Shown here one piece after another: positions 11,439 to 25,029 of a DNA stretch of 64,000 nucleotides. The translations under genes were made by a program, and so were the position numbers. Within the stretch, counting starts at the first letter, position 1. Each line of letters starts with the position of its first letter. Source of the DNA: Methylobacterium terricola (GTDB lineage: Bacteria; Pseudomonadota; Alphaproteobacteria; Rhizobiales; Beijerinckiaceae); assembly GCF_006151805.1 (NCBI RefSeq), contig NZ_VDDA01000001.1, positions 372,001 through 436,000 on the forward strand, in the 5' to 3' direction. The notes under the pieces are model-generated. The model saw only the letters and a program-made list of their open reading frames with translations, was not told where the DNA came from and did no database searches.

Positions 11439-11460
11439 GCGCCCGGTGAGAACCGGGCGC
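11439..11460 (+). other. Perfect GC hairpin in the sucD-sucA junction
   Basis: GCGCCCGGT (11439-11447), GAGA tetraloop, ACCGGGCGC (11452-11460): nine perfect pairs closed by a GNRA loop, about 88 bases before the sucA start. No T-run. Confidence 0.65.
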
Positions 11461-11547
11461 CCCACCGTCGACGGATCGCCATCCTCCCGCCTCAACTGAA
11501 GGCCAGAGCCGGCGCATCGATCGACCAGCGCGGATAGACAGATCGCC

Positions 11548-14502
11548 ATGGCACGCCAGGACGCGAACGACGCCCTCCTCGGAACCTCGTTCCTCTACGG
11601 AGGCAACGCCGACTACATCGAGGAACTCTACGCGACCTACACCCGGGATCCCAACGCGGTCGATCCCGAGTGGCGCAGCTTCTTCTCCGGCCTGAAGGAG
11701 GAGAGCGCGATCGTCGTCAAGAACGCGGAAGGCGCGTCCTGGGCGAAGCCGAACTGGCCGATCGCCGCCAACGGCGACATCGTCTCGGCGCTGGACGGCA
11801 ACTGGGCCCAGATCGAGAAGGCGGTCGGCGAGAAGATCAAGGCCAAGCAGGAGGCCAAGGGCCAGCCGGTCGCCCCGGCCGACGTGCAGCAGGCCACCAA
11901 GGATTCCGTGCGCGCGATCATGCTGATCCGCGCCTACCGCATGCGCGGCCATCTCCACGCCAAGCTCGACCCGCTGGGTCTCCAGCCGCGCGGCGACCAC
12001 GAGGAGCTGCACCCGCAGCATTACGGCTTCGCCGAGTCCGATTGGGACCGCCCGATCTTCCTCGACAACGTGCTCGGCCTCGAATTCGGCACCATCCGGG
12101 AGATCGTCGCGATCCTGGAGCGGACCTACTGCCAGACGCTCGGCGTCGAGTTCATGCACATCTCCGATCCGGAGGAGAAGGCCTGGATCCAGGAGCGCAT
12201 CGAGGGCAAGGACAAGGAGATCTCGTTCACCGAGCAGGGCCGGCGGGCGATCCTCAACAAGATGATCGAGGCCGAAGGCTTCGAGAAGTTCCTTGATCTC
12301 AAGTACACCGGCACCAAGCGCTTCGGCCTCGACGGCTCGGAGGCGATGGTCCCGGCGCTGGAGCAGATCATCAAGCGCGGCGGCGCGCTCGGCGTCACCG
12401 ACATCGTGCTCGGCATGGCGCATCGCGGCCGTCTCAACGTGCTCGCCAACGTGATGTCGAAGCCGTTCCGGGCGATCTTCCACGAGTTCAAGGGCGGCTC
12501 GTCCTCCCCGGCGGAGGTCGAGGGCTCGGGTGACGTGAAGTACCACCTCGGCGCCTCGAGCGACCGGGCCTTCGACGGCAACACCGTCCACCTGTCGCTG
12601 ACCGCCAACCCCTCGCACCTCGAGATCGTCGATCCGGTGGTGCTCGGCAAGGTGCGCGCCAAGCAGGACCAGCAGGGCGACGAGCAGCGCACCAACGTGC
12701 TGCCGCTCCTGATCCACGGCGACGCCGCCTTCGCCGGCCAGGGCGTGGTGGCGGAGTGCTTCGGCCTGTCGGGCCTGAAGGGCCACCGCACCGGCGGCTC
12801 GATCCACTTCATCATCAACAACCAGATCGGCTTCACCACCGATCCGCGCTTCTCGCGCTCCTCGCCCTACCCGTCCGACGTGGCGAAGATGGTCGAGGCG
12901 CCGATCTTCCACTGCAACGGCGACGACCCCGAGGCCGTCACCTTCGCGGCCAAGATCGCCACCGAGTACCGGCAGAAGTTCCACAAGCCTGTCGTGATCG
13001 ACATGCTCTGCTACCGCCGCTTCGGCCACAACGAGGGCGACGAGCCCGCGTTCACCCAGCCGAAGATGTACCAGATCATCCGCAAGCACCCCTCGACGCT
13101 CGAGACCTACGGCAAGCGGCTGACCGAGAGCGGCGTGCTGAGCCAGAAGGAGCTGGACGACCGCAAGGCCGAGTTCCGCGCCACCCTCGACAGCGAGTTC
13201 GAGATCGCCACCGGCTACAAGGCCAACAAGGCCGACTGGCTCGACGGCCGCTGGTCGGGCCTGAAGGCGGTGCGCGAGGACGAGGACGACCCGCGCCGCG
13301 GCCGCACCGGCGTGCCGGCCGACACCCTGCGCGAGATCGGGCAGGCCATCACCACGGTGCCGCAGGACTTCCACCTGCACCGCACCATCCGGCGCTTCCT
13401 CGACAACCGCGCCAAGGCGATCGAGACCGGCGAGGGCCTGGACTGGGCGACCGCCGAGGCGCTGGCCTTCGGCTCGCTCCTCACGGAGGGCCACCGGGTC
13501 CGCCTGTCGGGCCAGGACGTCGAGCGCGGCACCTTCTCGCAGCGCCACTCGGTGGTGATCGACCAGGAGAACGAGGAGCGCTACACGCCCCTCAACCACA
13601 TCAAGGACGGCCAGAGCCGCTACGAGGTCATCAACTCGATGCTCTCGGAGGAGGCGGTGCTCGGCTTCGAGTACGGCTACACGCTGGCCGAGCCGAACTC
13701 CCTGGTGCTGTGGGAGGCGCAGTTCGGCGACTTCGCCAACGGTGCGCAGGTCGTGGTCGACCAGTTCATCTCGTCAGGCGAGCGCAAGTGGCTGCGCATG
13801 TCCGGCCTGGTGATGCTGCTGCCGCACGGCTACGAGGGCCAGGGTCCCGAGCACTCCTCGGCCCGTCTCGAGCGCTACCTGCAGATGTGCGCCGAGGACA
13901 ACATGCAGGTCGCCAACTGCACGACGCCCTCGAACTACTTCCACATCCTGCGCCGCCAGCTGAAGCGGGACTTCCGCAAGCCGCTGGTGCTGATGACCCC
14001 GAAGTCGCTGCTGCGCCACAAGCGGGCGGTCTCGGCGCTGGCGGACATCGCCGAGGGCTCGACCTTCCACCGCGTGCTGTGGGACGACGCCGAGAAGACG
14101 CAGGACGGCGTGAAGCTGTCGAAGGACGACAAGGTCCGGCGCGTGGTCCTCTGCTCGGGCAAGGTCTATTACGACCTCTACGAGGAGCGCGAGAAGCGCG
14201 GCATCTCCGACGTGTACCTGATGCGCGTCGAGCAGCTCTACCCGTTCCCGCTGAAGTCGCTGGCCACCGAGATCTCCCGGTTCCGCAACGCCGAGGTGGT
14301 GTGGTGCCAGGAGGAGCCCAAGAACATGGGCTCGTGGGCCTTCGTCGAGCCCTACCTGGAGTGGGTCCTCAACCAGGCCGGCTCCGCCTCCAAGCGCCCG
14401 CGCTACATCGGCCGCCCGGCCTCGGCCTCGACCGCCGTCGGCCTGATGTCGAAGCACCTCGACCAGCTACAGGCCTTCCTCAACGAGGCCCTGGCGGTCT
14501 GA
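11548..14502 (+). CDS. sucA: 2-oxoglutarate dehydrogenase E1 component
   Basis: 984 residues, usual for OdhA/SucA. This thiamine-diphosphate enzyme decarboxylates 2-oxoglutarate and passes the succinyl group to the E2 lipoyl arm. Visible: the N-terminal LLGTSFLYGGNADYIEELY helix that docks to E2, IVLGMAHRGRLNVL, the ThDP/Mg-binding region around VIDMLCYRRFGHNEGDEP, and the C-terminal transketolase pyrimidine-binding part (QRHSVVIDQ, MLLPHGYEGQGPEHSSARLE). Cytosolic. Followed by sucB after a 92-bp gap with a strong hairpin. Confidence 0.98.
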   Translation: MARQDANDALLGTSFLYGGNADYIEELYATYTRDPNAVDPEWRSFFSGLKEESAIVVKNAEGASWAKPNWPIAANGDIVSALDGNWAQIEKAVGEKIKAKQEAKGQPVAPADVQQATKDSVRAIMLIRAYRMRGHLHAKLDPLGLQPRGDHEELHPQHYGFAESDWDRPIFLDNVLGLEFGTIREIVAILERTYCQTLGVEFMHISDPEEKAWIQERIEGKDKEISFTEQGRRAILNKMIEAEGFEKFLDLKYTGTKRFGLDGSEAMVPALEQIIKRGGALGVTDIVLGMAHRGRLNVLANVMSKPFRAIFHEFKGGSSSPAEVEGSGDVKYHLGASSDRAFDGNTVHLSLTANPSHLEIVDPVVLGKVRAKQDQQGDEQRTNVLPLLIHGDAAFAGQGVVAECFGLSGLKGHRTGGSIHFIINNQIGFTTDPRFSRSSPYPSDVAKMVEAPIFHCNGDDPEAVTFAAKIATEYRQKFHKPVVIDMLCYRRFGHNEGDEPAFTQPKMYQIIRKHPSTLETYGKRLTESGVLSQKELDDRKAEFRATLDSEFEIATGYKANKADWLDGRWSGLKAVREDEDDPRRGRTGVPADTLREIGQAITTVPQDFHLHRTIRRFLDNRAKAIETGEGLDWATAEALAFGSLLTEGHRVRLSGQDVERGTFSQRHSVVIDQENEERYTPLNHIKDGQSRYEVINSMLSEEAVLGFEYGYTLAEPNSLVLWEAQFGDFANGAQVVVDQFISSGERKWLRMSGLVMLLPHGYEGQGPEHSSARLERYLQMCAEDNMQVANCTTPSNYFHILRRQLKRDFRKPLVLMTPKSLLRHKRAVSALADIAEGSTFHRVLWDDAEKTQDGVKLSKDDKVRRVVLCSGKVYYDLYEEREKRGISDVYLMRVEQLYPFPLKSLATEISRFRNAEVVWCQEEPKNMGSWAFVEPYLEWVLNQAGSASKRPRYIGRPASASTAVGLMSKHLDQLQAFLNEALAV

Positions 14503-14525
14503 TTCCAGGTCGCCTCCCAAGTCGC

Positions 14526-14559
14526 CGGCGCCCCGCCAGGGGCGCCGCCTGAAGTTTTT
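14526..14559 (+). terminator. Hairpin plus T-run in the sucA-sucB junction
   Basis: CGGCGCCCC (14526-14534), GCCA loop, GGGGCGCCG (14539-14547), then CCTGAAG and TTTTT (14555-14559). Nine perfect pairs with a T-run seven bases away: a weak or partial intrinsic terminator that could lower sucB-lpd expression relative to sucA. Confidence 0.6.
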
Positions 14560-14594
14560 CCGGGCACCCCACCGCCCCAACCCTGACGGAAGAC

Positions 14595-15878
14595 ATGGCC
14601 ACCGAAATCCGCGTCCCGACGCTCGGCGAGTCCGTGAGCGAGGCCACGATCGGCCGCTGGTTCAAGAAGCCCGGCGACACCGTGAAGGCCGACGAGCCGC
14701 TGGTCGAGCTCGAGACCGACAAGGTCACCCTCGAGGTCAACGCCCCGGCCTCCGGCCAGCTCGGCGACATCGTCGCCAAGGACGGCGAGACGGTCGAGCC
14801 CGGCGCGCTGCTCGGCTCGATCGTCGAGGGCGGCGCCTCCGCCGGCAACGGCGCGGCCGCCCCGAAGTCCGAGACCAAGGCCGAGGCCCCCAGGGAGGCC
14901 CCGAAGGCCGCCGCCGAGGCGCCGGCCAAGTCGTCGTCGGCCTCCTACGGCGCCCATGGCGACGCCGCCCCGAAAGGTCACTCGGCCGGCGACAACGGCC
15001 CAGCCGTCGCGCGCCTGGCCCAGGAATCCGGCGTCGACCCGTCGTCGCTGAAGGGCAGCGGCAAGGACGGCCGCGTCACCAAGGGCGACATGCTCTCGGC
15101 GATCTCGGCCGGCACCTCCGCGCCCGCCCCGGCCCCGGCCCCGCAGGTCGCCCGCGCCCCGTCGGCGCCGGACGATGCCTCCCGCGAGGAGCGGGTGCGC
15201 ATGACCAAGCTGCGCCAGACCATCGCCCGGCGCCTCAAGGACGCGCAGAACACCGCCGCCATGCTGACGACGTTCAACGACGTCGACATGGGTGCGGTGA
15301 TGGCCCTGCGCCAGCAGTACAAGGACGTGTTCGAGAAGAAGCACGGCGCCAAGCTCGGCTTCATGGGCTTCTTCACCAAGGCGGTGATCGGCGCCCTGAA
15401 GGATGTGCCGGCTGTGAACGCCGAGATCGACGGCCAGGACATCGTCTACAAGAACTACTACCACGTCGGCATCGCGGTCGGGACCGACAAGGGCCTGGTC
15501 GTGCCGGTGGTGCGCGACGCCGACCAGCTGTCGATCGCCGGGATCGAGAAGGCCATCACCGGCTTCGGCCGCAAGGCCCGCGACGGCAAGCTGTCGATCG
15601 AGGACATGCAGGGCGGCACGTTCACGATCACCAACGGCGGCATCTACGGCTCGCTGATGTCGACCCCGATCCTCAACGCGCCGCAATCGGGCATCCTCGG
15701 CATGCACCGCATCGAGGAGCGCCCGGTCGTGCGCAACGGCAAGATCGAGGCGCGGCCGATGATGTACCTCGCCCTGTCCTACGATCACCGGATCGTCGAC
15801 GGGAAGGAGGCCGTGACCTTCCTGGTGCGGGTCAAGGAGGCCCTGGAGGACCCGGCGCGCCTCGTGCTCGACCTCTAA
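14595..15878 (+). CDS. sucB: Dihydrolipoyllysine succinyltransferase (E2 of 2-oxoglutarate dehydrogenase)
   Basis: 427 residues. Lipoyl domain at about 1-76 with the lipoylated Lys43 in [11 protein letters not shown]; an Ala/Pro-rich linker; the E3-binding domain at about 135-170 ([20 protein letters not shown]); then the acyltransferase domain with catalytic His398 in [13 protein letters not shown]. It transfers succinyl to CoA and forms the core of the complex built by SucA and Lpd. Start ATG opens the typical [20 protein letters not shown]. Confidence 0.98.
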   Translation: MATEIRVPTLGESVSEATIGRWFKKPGDTVKADEPLVELETDKVTLEVNAPASGQLGDIVAKDGETVEPGALLGSIVEGGASAGNGAAAPKSETKAEAPREAPKAAAEAPAKSSSASYGAHGDAAPKGHSAGDNGPAVARLAQESGVDPSSLKGSGKDGRVTKGDMLSAISAGTSAPAPAPAPQVARAPSAPDDASREERVRMTKLRQTIARRLKDAQNTAAMLTTFNDVDMGAVMALRQQYKDVFEKKHGAKLGFMGFFTKAVIGALKDVPAVNAEIDGQDIVYKNYYHVGIAVGTDKGLVVPVVRDADQLSIAGIEKAITGFGRKARDGKLSIEDMQGGTFTITNGGIYGSLMSTPILNAPQSGILGMHRIEERPVVRNGKIEARPMMYLALSYDHRIVDGKEAVTFLVRVKEALEDPARLVLDL

Positions 15879-15894
15879 GGCCAGCCAAAACCAG

Positions 15895-15918
15895 CCCCTT
15901 CCCCACCCGGGGGAGGGG
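15895..15918 (+). other. GC hairpin in the sucB-SDR junction
   Basis: CCCCTTCCCC (15895-15904) pairs with GGGGGAGGGG (15909-15918) with one G-T pair, 16 bases after the sucB stop. No T-run. Confidence 0.55.
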
Positions 15919-15939
15919 CCTCTCGCATCGGGGAGCGCG

Positions 15940-16689
15940 ATGATGACGGACAAGGTCCTGGTGGTGACCGGCGGCAGCCGCGGCATCGGCCGGGCGGTTG
16001 CCTTGCGGGCGGCGCGGGCCGGCTGGCGGGTTTGCTTCTCCTACGTCACAGCCAAGGACGCCGCCGACTCCCTGGTACGGGAGATCGAGGCGGCCGGCGG
16101 CGTAGGCCTCGCCGTGCGGAGCGACGTCGCGGTCGAGACCGACATCCCGGCGCTGTTCCAGGCGGCCGACGGCCTCGGGAGGCTCGGCGGCCTCGTCAAC
16201 AATGCCGGCGTCGTCGACTACGCCGCCCGCGTCGACGAGATGACGCCCGCCCGCCTCCACCGGATGATGACCACCAACGTCATCGGCTCGTTCCTGTGCG
16301 CCGGCGAGGCGGTGCGGCGGATGTCGACCCGCCACGGCGGGCAGGGCGGCGTCATCGTCAACCTGTCGTCGGTGGCGGCCCGCCTCGGCGCGCCGGGCCA
16401 GTACGTCGATTACGCGGCCTCGAAGGGCGCCATCGACACCTTCACCACCGGGCTTGCCGGCGAGGTCGCCCTGGAAGGGATCCGGGTCAACGGCGTCGCC
16501 CCCGGCCTGATCGAGACCGAGATCCATGCGAGCGGCGGCCAGCCGGACCGGCTGGCGCGGCTCAGCCCCCTGGTGCCGATGAAGCGCGCCGGCACCGCCG
16601 ACGAGGTCGCGGCCGCCGTGGTCTGGCTCCTGTCGGACGAGGCCTCCTACGCCACCGGCGCGACCCTGACGATCTCGGGCGGCCGCTAG
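15940..16689 (+). CDS. Short-chain dehydrogenase/reductase (SDR) between sucB and lpdA
   Basis: 249 residues, classical SDR. NAD(P)-binding TGGSRGIG (about 10-17), NNAG (about 88-91), catalytic Ser in VNLSSVAA and the YxxxK pair in YVDYAASKG, ending with the typical ATLTISGGR. It reduces or oxidises an unidentified carbonyl/alcohol substrate. It is inserted in the 2-oxoglutarate dehydrogenase operon, 61 bp after sucB and 72 bp before lpdA on the same strand, so it is probably co-transcribed, but no known step of the complex needs it. Confidence 0.9.
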   Translation: MMTDKVLVVTGGSRGIGRAVALRAARAGWRVCFSYVTAKDAADSLVREIEAAGGVGLAVRSDVAVETDIPALFQAADGLGRLGGLVNNAGVVDYAARVDEMTPARLHRMMTTNVIGSFLCAGEAVRRMSTRHGGQGGVIVNLSSVAARLGAPGQYVDYAASKGAIDTFTTGLAGEVALEGIRVNGVAPGLIETEIHASGGQPDRLARLSPLVPMKRAGTADEVAAAVVWLLSDEASYATGATLTISGGR

Positions 16690-16715
16690 CCGCACGCACC
16701 CCCATCCCTCATCCC

Positions 16716-16740
16716 GCGGCGGCGCCGGACGGCCCGCCGC
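16716..16740 (+). other. Hairpin in the SDR-lpdA junction
   Basis: GCGGCGG (16716-16722) and CCGCCGC (16734-16740) around an 11-nt loop. It is weaker than the other junction hairpins of this operon. Confidence 0.45.
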
Positions 16741-16761
16741 TCCCAACCTCGCGAGTCCCGC

Positions 16762-18165
16762 ATGTCCTCCTACGATCTCGTCGTCATCGGCACCGGCCCC
16801 GGCGGCTACGTCTGCGCGTTGCGCGCCGCCCAGCTCGGCCTGAAGACCGCCGTGGTCGAGAAGCGCCCGGCCCATGGCGGCACCTGCCTCAATGTCGGCT
16901 GCATCCCGTCGAAGGCCCTGCTGCACGCCTCGGAGGCGTTCGAGGAGGCGACCAAGCACTTCCCGGTGCTGGGCATCACCGTCGGCGAGCCGAAGCTCGA
17001 CCTGGCCAAGATGATGGCGTTCAAGCAGGACGGCGTCGACGGCAACACCAAGGGCGTCGCGTTCCTGCTGAAGAAGAACGGCATCGACGCCGTCCAGGGC
17101 ACCGGGCGCCTCGCCGGCGCCGGCCGGGTCGAGGTCACGTCCGAGGACGGCGGCAACCAGATCCTGGAGGCCAAGAACGTCGTCATCGCGACCGGCTCGG
17201 ACGTCGCCAACCTGCCGGGCGTGACGATCGACGAGGAGGTCGTGGTCTCCTCCACCGGCGCCCTCGACCTCGCCAAGGTCCCGGGCAAGCTCGTCGTGAT
17301 CGGCGCCGGCGTGATCGGGCTCGAGCTCGGCTCGGTCTGGCGCCGTCTCGGCGCCGAGGTGACCGTCGTCGAGTATCTCGACCGGATCCTGCCGGGCATG
17401 GACGGCGAGGTCGGCAAGCAGTTCCAGCGCATCCTCCAGAAGCAGGGGATCCAGTTCCGCCTGTCGCAGAAGGTCACGGGCGTCGAGCGCACCGGTTCGG
17501 GCGCCACGGTCACGGTCGAGCCGGCCGCGGGCGGCGCGGCGGAGGTGCTGGAGGCCGACGTGGTCCTCGTGGCGATCGGCCGCGTGCCCTACACCGCGGG
17601 TCTCGGCCTCGACACGGTCGGCGTCCAGCTCGACGGCAAGGGCCGGATTCAGACCGACGACCACTACGCCACCAACGTCACCGGCATCTACGCCATCGGC
17701 GACGTGATCGCCGGCCCGATGCTCGCCCACAAGGCCGAGGACGAGGGCGTCGCGGTGGCGGAGATCCTGGCCGGCAAGGCGGGTCACGTGAATTACGGCG
17801 TGATCCCGAACGTGGTCTACACCACGCCGGAGGTCGCCTCGGTCGGCAAGTCCGAGGAGGAGCTGAAGAAGGACGGGATCACCTACAACGTCGGCAAGTT
17901 CCCGTTCACCGCGAACGGCCGCGCCAAGGTGAACCACACCACCGACGGCTTCGTGAAGGTGCTGGCCGATGCCGGGACCGACCGGGTGCTCGGCGTCCAC
18001 ATCGTCGGGCCGGATGCCGGCAACCTCATCATGGAGGTCGCTGTGGCGATGGAGTTCGGCGCCTCTTCGGAGGACATCGCCCGCACCTGCCACGCCCACC
18101 CGACCCTGACCGAGGCGGTGAAGGAAGCGGCGCTCGCGGTGGAGAAGCGCGCGCTGCACATGTGA
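16762..18165 (+). CDS. lpdA: Dihydrolipoyl dehydrogenase (E3)
   Basis: 467 residues, full length. FAD-binding [17 protein letters not shown] at the N-terminus, the redox-active disulfide Cys42/Cys47 in [13 protein letters not shown], an NAD-binding [13 protein letters not shown] motif at about 181-193, and the dimer domain ending with the catalytic His-Glu region [14 protein letters not shown]. It reoxidises the E2 lipoyl group and makes NADH. As last gene of the sucAB operon it most likely serves 2-oxoglutarate dehydrogenase. Confidence 0.98.
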   Translation: MSSYDLVVIGTGPGGYVCALRAAQLGLKTAVVEKRPAHGGTCLNVGCIPSKALLHASEAFEEATKHFPVLGITVGEPKLDLAKMMAFKQDGVDGNTKGVAFLLKKNGIDAVQGTGRLAGAGRVEVTSEDGGNQILEAKNVVIATGSDVANLPGVTIDEEVVVSSTGALDLAKVPGKLVVIGAGVIGLELGSVWRRLGAEVTVVEYLDRILPGMDGEVGKQFQRILQKQGIQFRLSQKVTGVERTGSGATVTVEPAAGGAAEVLEADVVLVAIGRVPYTAGLGLDTVGVQLDGKGRIQTDDHYATNVTGIYAIGDVIAGPMLAHKAEDEGVAVAEILAGKAGHVNYGVIPNVVYTTPEVASVGKSEEELKKDGITYNVGKFPFTANGRAKVNHTTDGFVKVLADAGTDRVLGVHIVGPDAGNLIMEVAVAMEFGASSEDIARTCHAHPTLTEAVKEAALAVEKRALHM

Positions 18166-18193
18166 GGGCGGTCGCACGGCTCGCGCGGATGAG

Positions 18194-18365
18194 CCCTCCC
18201 CCTCTGCGGGGAGGGGGTCCCGCCGTCGTGCAGGGGCCGGGCGAGGGGCAGCGCGACGCGGAATGACGCGCGGCGCCCTTCATGACGCGCGGCCTGTCCG
18301 GAAGCGTCGTCCCCTCTCCCGCCCCGCGCCGCGGGGCACCCTCCTCCGCAGAGGGGGGGGAGGGG
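18194..18365. repeat. Dispersed composite palindromic element, copy 1
   Basis: About 170 bp made of two related half-units in inverted orientation: the left begins at 18194 with a CCCTCCCC/GGGGAGGG hairpin and runs into CAGGGGCCGGGCGAGGGGCA, the right ends at 18365 with the mirrored hairpin. Its reverse complement matches 24830-25003 along the whole length, including the outer hairpins, the CAGCGCGACGC and CGCCCTTCA middle parts and CCGGAAG. No open frame or transposase; looks like a REP/BIME- or MITE-like element. It fills most of the lpdA-gntK gap. Confidence 0.75.
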
Positions 18366-18408
18366 TGATGCCGGGCACGGCCCGGCCTGTGCTTGAGTTG
18401 AAGGATCC

Positions 18409-18960
18409 ATGTCGATGGACGATGCGGCTGGACACGGAAACACGACGACCCCCGCGGTCATCGTGGTGATGGGCGTCTCCGGCTCCGGCAAGAGCACGGT
18501 GGCGAGCCTGCTCGCCGGCCGCCTCGGCTGGGAATTCGAGGACGGCGACGATTTCCACCCCGCCGCCAACGTCGAGAAGATGCAGGCCGGCACCCCGCTC
18601 ACCGACGAGGACCGCTGGCCCTGGCTCGCCGCCATCGCGGCCTGGATCGACCGGGTCCGCGCCGAAGGGCGGCACGGGGTCGTGACCTGCTCGGGCCTCA
18701 AGCGGGCCTATCGCGAGATCCTGGTCGGCGATCGGCCCGACGTGCGCCTCGTCTACCTCAAGGGCGACCGCGCGCTGATCGGCCGGCGCATGGCGGCCCG
18801 CCACGGCCATTTCATGCCGACGAGCCTGCTCGACAGCCAGTTCCGCACCCTGCAGGAGCCCGCGCCCGACGAGGCCCCCCTGGTGGTCTCGATCGGCGGC
18901 ACCCCGCAGGCGATCGTCGCCGAAATCGTCGCGGCCGTGACCGGGCGGGCGGCGTCCTAA
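18409..18960 (+). CDS. gntK: Gluconokinase
   Basis: 183 residues. P-loop kinase with Walker A GVSGSGKST (residues 22-30) and the GntK substrate block FEDGDDFHPAANVEKMQAG, followed by GVVTCSGLKRAYREIL and the lid region ARHGHFMPTSLLDSQF. It phosphorylates D-gluconate to 6-phosphogluconate, feeding the Entner-Doudoroff or pentose-phosphate pathways. Cytosolic, normal length. It stands alone behind the palindromic element; no gluconate transporter or dehydratase is near. Confidence 0.93.
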   Translation: MSMDDAAGHGNTTTPAVIVVMGVSGSGKSTVASLLAGRLGWEFEDGDDFHPAANVEKMQAGTPLTDEDRWPWLAAIAAWIDRVRAEGRHGVVTCSGLKRAYREILVGDRPDVRLVYLKGDRALIGRRMAARHGHFMPTSLLDSQFRTLQEPAPDEAPLVVSIGGTPQAIVAEIVAAVTGRAAS

Positions 18961-19048
18961 AGCCGCATCCTCCCCCCGGGCAGGCCCACGTCGTTTCCGC
19001 TTATGCCTGGTTTTTGACAGTTCGCGGCGCCCGTGCCATCGCGAGGGC

Positions 19049-22891
<3,843 letters not shown>

Positions 22892-23129
22892 TCCCATCCG
22901 GAACCATCCCCGGGGCGCCAGTCCGCCATGCGGGCCGCGGGGTGGACCTCCGCCCCGAACCCCTGTAACAGCTCCCTCCTCCACGAAAAGACCGTTGGGA
23001 TTTCCCGCGCGCCGCAGAGCGCCCGCCGCCGATGCGGCCGGCCCTCGCCACGAGGCCATGTGCTACCGAGCCCTGGCCTCCGGAGCCGATTCGATCCCCG
23101 CGCGTCGCTACCCCCGGGATTGAATCCAC

Positions 23130-24794
23130 GTGCCGTTTCCTGCTCTGCCCGCCCCCCTCGCCAAGGCCCTCGCCGACCGCGGCTACGAAGACCCGACGCC
23201 GGTCCAGGCCGCCGTCCTCGAGCCCGAGACGGAAGGGCGCGACCTCGTCGTCTCGGCCCAGACCGGCTCCGGCAAGACCGTCGCCTACGGCTTGGCGCTC
23301 GCCCGCACGCTGCTCGGCGACGCCGAGATGCTGCCCGCCCCCGGTGCCCCGCTCGCCCTGGTGATCGCCCCGACCCGCGAGCTGGCGCTTCAGGTCCATC
23401 GCGAACTGTCCTGGCTCTACGGCCCGGCCGGCGCCCGCGTCGTGTCGTGCGTCGGCGGCATGGACCCGCGGCGCGAGAGCCGCTGGCTCGCCGACGGCGC
23501 CCATATCGTTGTCGGCACGCCCGGCCGCCTGCGCGACCATCTCGAGCGCCGCAACCTCGACCCGACGGCCCTGCGCGCCGCGGTGCTCGACGAGGCCGAC
23601 GAGATGCTCGATCTCGGCTTCCGCGAGGACCTCGAATTCATCCTGGGCACGACCCCGGCCGAGCGGCGCACGCTCCTGTTCTCCGCCACCCTGCCGAAGG
23701 CGATCGTGGCGCTGGCGGAGGCCTACCAGCGCGACGCGATGCGCATCGCCGTCGTCGGCGAGACCAAGGCTCATGCCGACATCGAGTACCGCGCCTTCCG
23801 CATCCTGCCGCGGGAGACCGAGCTCGTGGTGGTCAACACCCTGCGCCAGATCGAGGCGCGCACCGCCATCGTGTTCTGCAACACCCGCAATTCCGTGCGC
23901 CACCTCCAGGCGGTGCTGACCGAGCGTGGCTTCCAGGCGGTGGCCCTGTCGGGCGAGCTCGGCCAGGGCGAGCGCAACGCCGCCCTCCAGGCCCTGCGCG
24001 ACGGCCGCGCCCGGGTCTGCGTCGCCACCGATGTCGCCGCCCGTGGCATCGACCTGCCGGGCTTGGGCCTCGTCATCCATGCCGAGCTGCCCAACGATGC
24101 GGAAGTGATGCAGCACCGCTCCGGCCGCACCGGCCGGGCCGGGCGCAAGGGCATCAGCGTCCTCCTGGTGCCGCCGTCGCGCCGTCGCCGGGCCGAGGAG
24201 CTGATGGTGCGGGCGAACGTCGTGCCGGTCTGGTCCGGCCCGCCGCCGGCCGACGAGATCCGCGCCCTCGACCACGATCGCCTGCTCCAGGACCCGCTGG
24301 TCACCGACGAGGTGAGCGACGAGGACCGGGCGATGGCCCAGTCGCTGCTCGCGCAGCGCTCGGCCGAGGACATCGCCGCCGCCCTGGTGCGGGCCTACCG
24401 CGCCCGCATGCCCTCGCCCGAGGAGGTCACCGATCCGGGCTTCACCACCGGCCGCGGCGTCGCGCCCAAGCGCGAGGCGGCGCCGCGTGCGCCGTTCGGG
24501 TCGAGCGTGTGGTTCCGCCTCAATGTCGGCCGGCGCGACAATGCCGATCCGCGCCGGCTGCTGCCGATGCTGTGCCGCCGCGGCGACGTGACCCGCGAGG
24601 AGATCGGCGCGATCCGCATCTTCGACCGCGAGACCAAGTTCGAGGTCCGCGGCGGCGCCGCCGAGCGCTTCGCCCACACCTTCCCGCGCACCGGCCCGGC
24701 CGACCTCCAGGTCGAGGCCCTGGCGGGCGGAGAGGCCGAGGTGCCGCCGCGTCCGCGCCAGCCCCGCCGCAACAACAATGCCCGGCGGGGGTGA
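23130..24794 (+). CDS. DEAD-box ATP-dependent RNA helicase with DbpA-type RNA-binding domain
   Basis: 554 residues from a GTG start. RecA1 carries the Q motif (YEDPTPVQAAVL), Walker A AQTGSGKT, DEAD (LDEADEMLDLGF) and SAT (LLFSATLPK). RecA2 has CVATDVAARGIDLPGLGLV and HRSGRTGRAGR. The C-terminus (about 465-540, beginning WFRLNVGRRDNADPRRLLP) matches the DbpA/CsdA RNA-binding fold, and a basic Arg/Asn tail follows. It unwinds structured RNA in ribosome assembly or mRNA decay, often in cold adaptation. Single gene, not in an obvious operon. Confidence 0.93.
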   Translation: MPFPALPAPLAKALADRGYEDPTPVQAAVLEPETEGRDLVVSAQTGSGKTVAYGLALARTLLGDAEMLPAPGAPLALVIAPTRELALQVHRELSWLYGPAGARVVSCVGGMDPRRESRWLADGAHIVVGTPGRLRDHLERRNLDPTALRAAVLDEADEMLDLGFREDLEFILGTTPAERRTLLFSATLPKAIVALAEAYQRDAMRIAVVGETKAHADIEYRAFRILPRETELVVVNTLRQIEARTAIVFCNTRNSVRHLQAVLTERGFQAVALSGELGQGERNAALQALRDGRARVCVATDVAARGIDLPGLGLVIHAELPNDAEVMQHRSGRTGRAGRKGISVLLVPPSRRRRAEELMVRANVVPVWSGPPPADEIRALDHDRLLQDPLVTDEVSDEDRAMAQSLLAQRSAEDIAAALVRAYRARMPSPEEVTDPGFTTGRGVAPKREAAPRAPFGSSVWFRLNVGRRDNADPRRLLPMLCRRGDVTREEIGAIRIFDRETKFEVRGGAAERFAHTFPRTGPADLQVEALAGGEAEVPPRPRQPRRNNNARRG

Positions 24795-24829
24795 GCGGAC
24801 CCCCGGGGGTTCTTAAGGGCACCCCCTTG

Positions 24830-25003
24830 AACCCTCCCCCCTCTGCGGGGAGGGTGTCCCACGGAGTGGGGCGGGAGAGGGGACGACGCTTCCGGCTATG
24901 GCGGAACCGTTCTGAAGGGCGCGAGCTGGATAAGCGTCGCGCTGCCCCTCTCCCGGCCCCTGCTGACGCAGGGACCACCGTCCCCCGCAGAGGGGGGAGG
25001 GTT
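24830..25003. repeat. Dispersed composite palindromic element, copy 2 (inverted relative to copy 1)
   Basis: Reverse-complement counterpart of 18194-18365. It begins with CCCTCCCCCC/GGGGAGGG, continues through GGGGCGGGAGAGGGGACGAC and CTTCCGG, and ends with CCCCGCAGAGGGGGGAGGG. It sits between the helicase stop and the epimerase start. Non-coding; likely forms a long imperfect stem in RNA. Confidence 0.75.
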
Positions 25004-25029
25004 GTGCGCGTGCGCTCTATGAGGCCCCG

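Noticed and set aside
19014..19042. Perfect TTGACA before the hybrid kinase as a promoter
   Set aside because: No acceptable -10 at 16-18 bases and the ATG follows within 30 bases; likely coincidence.
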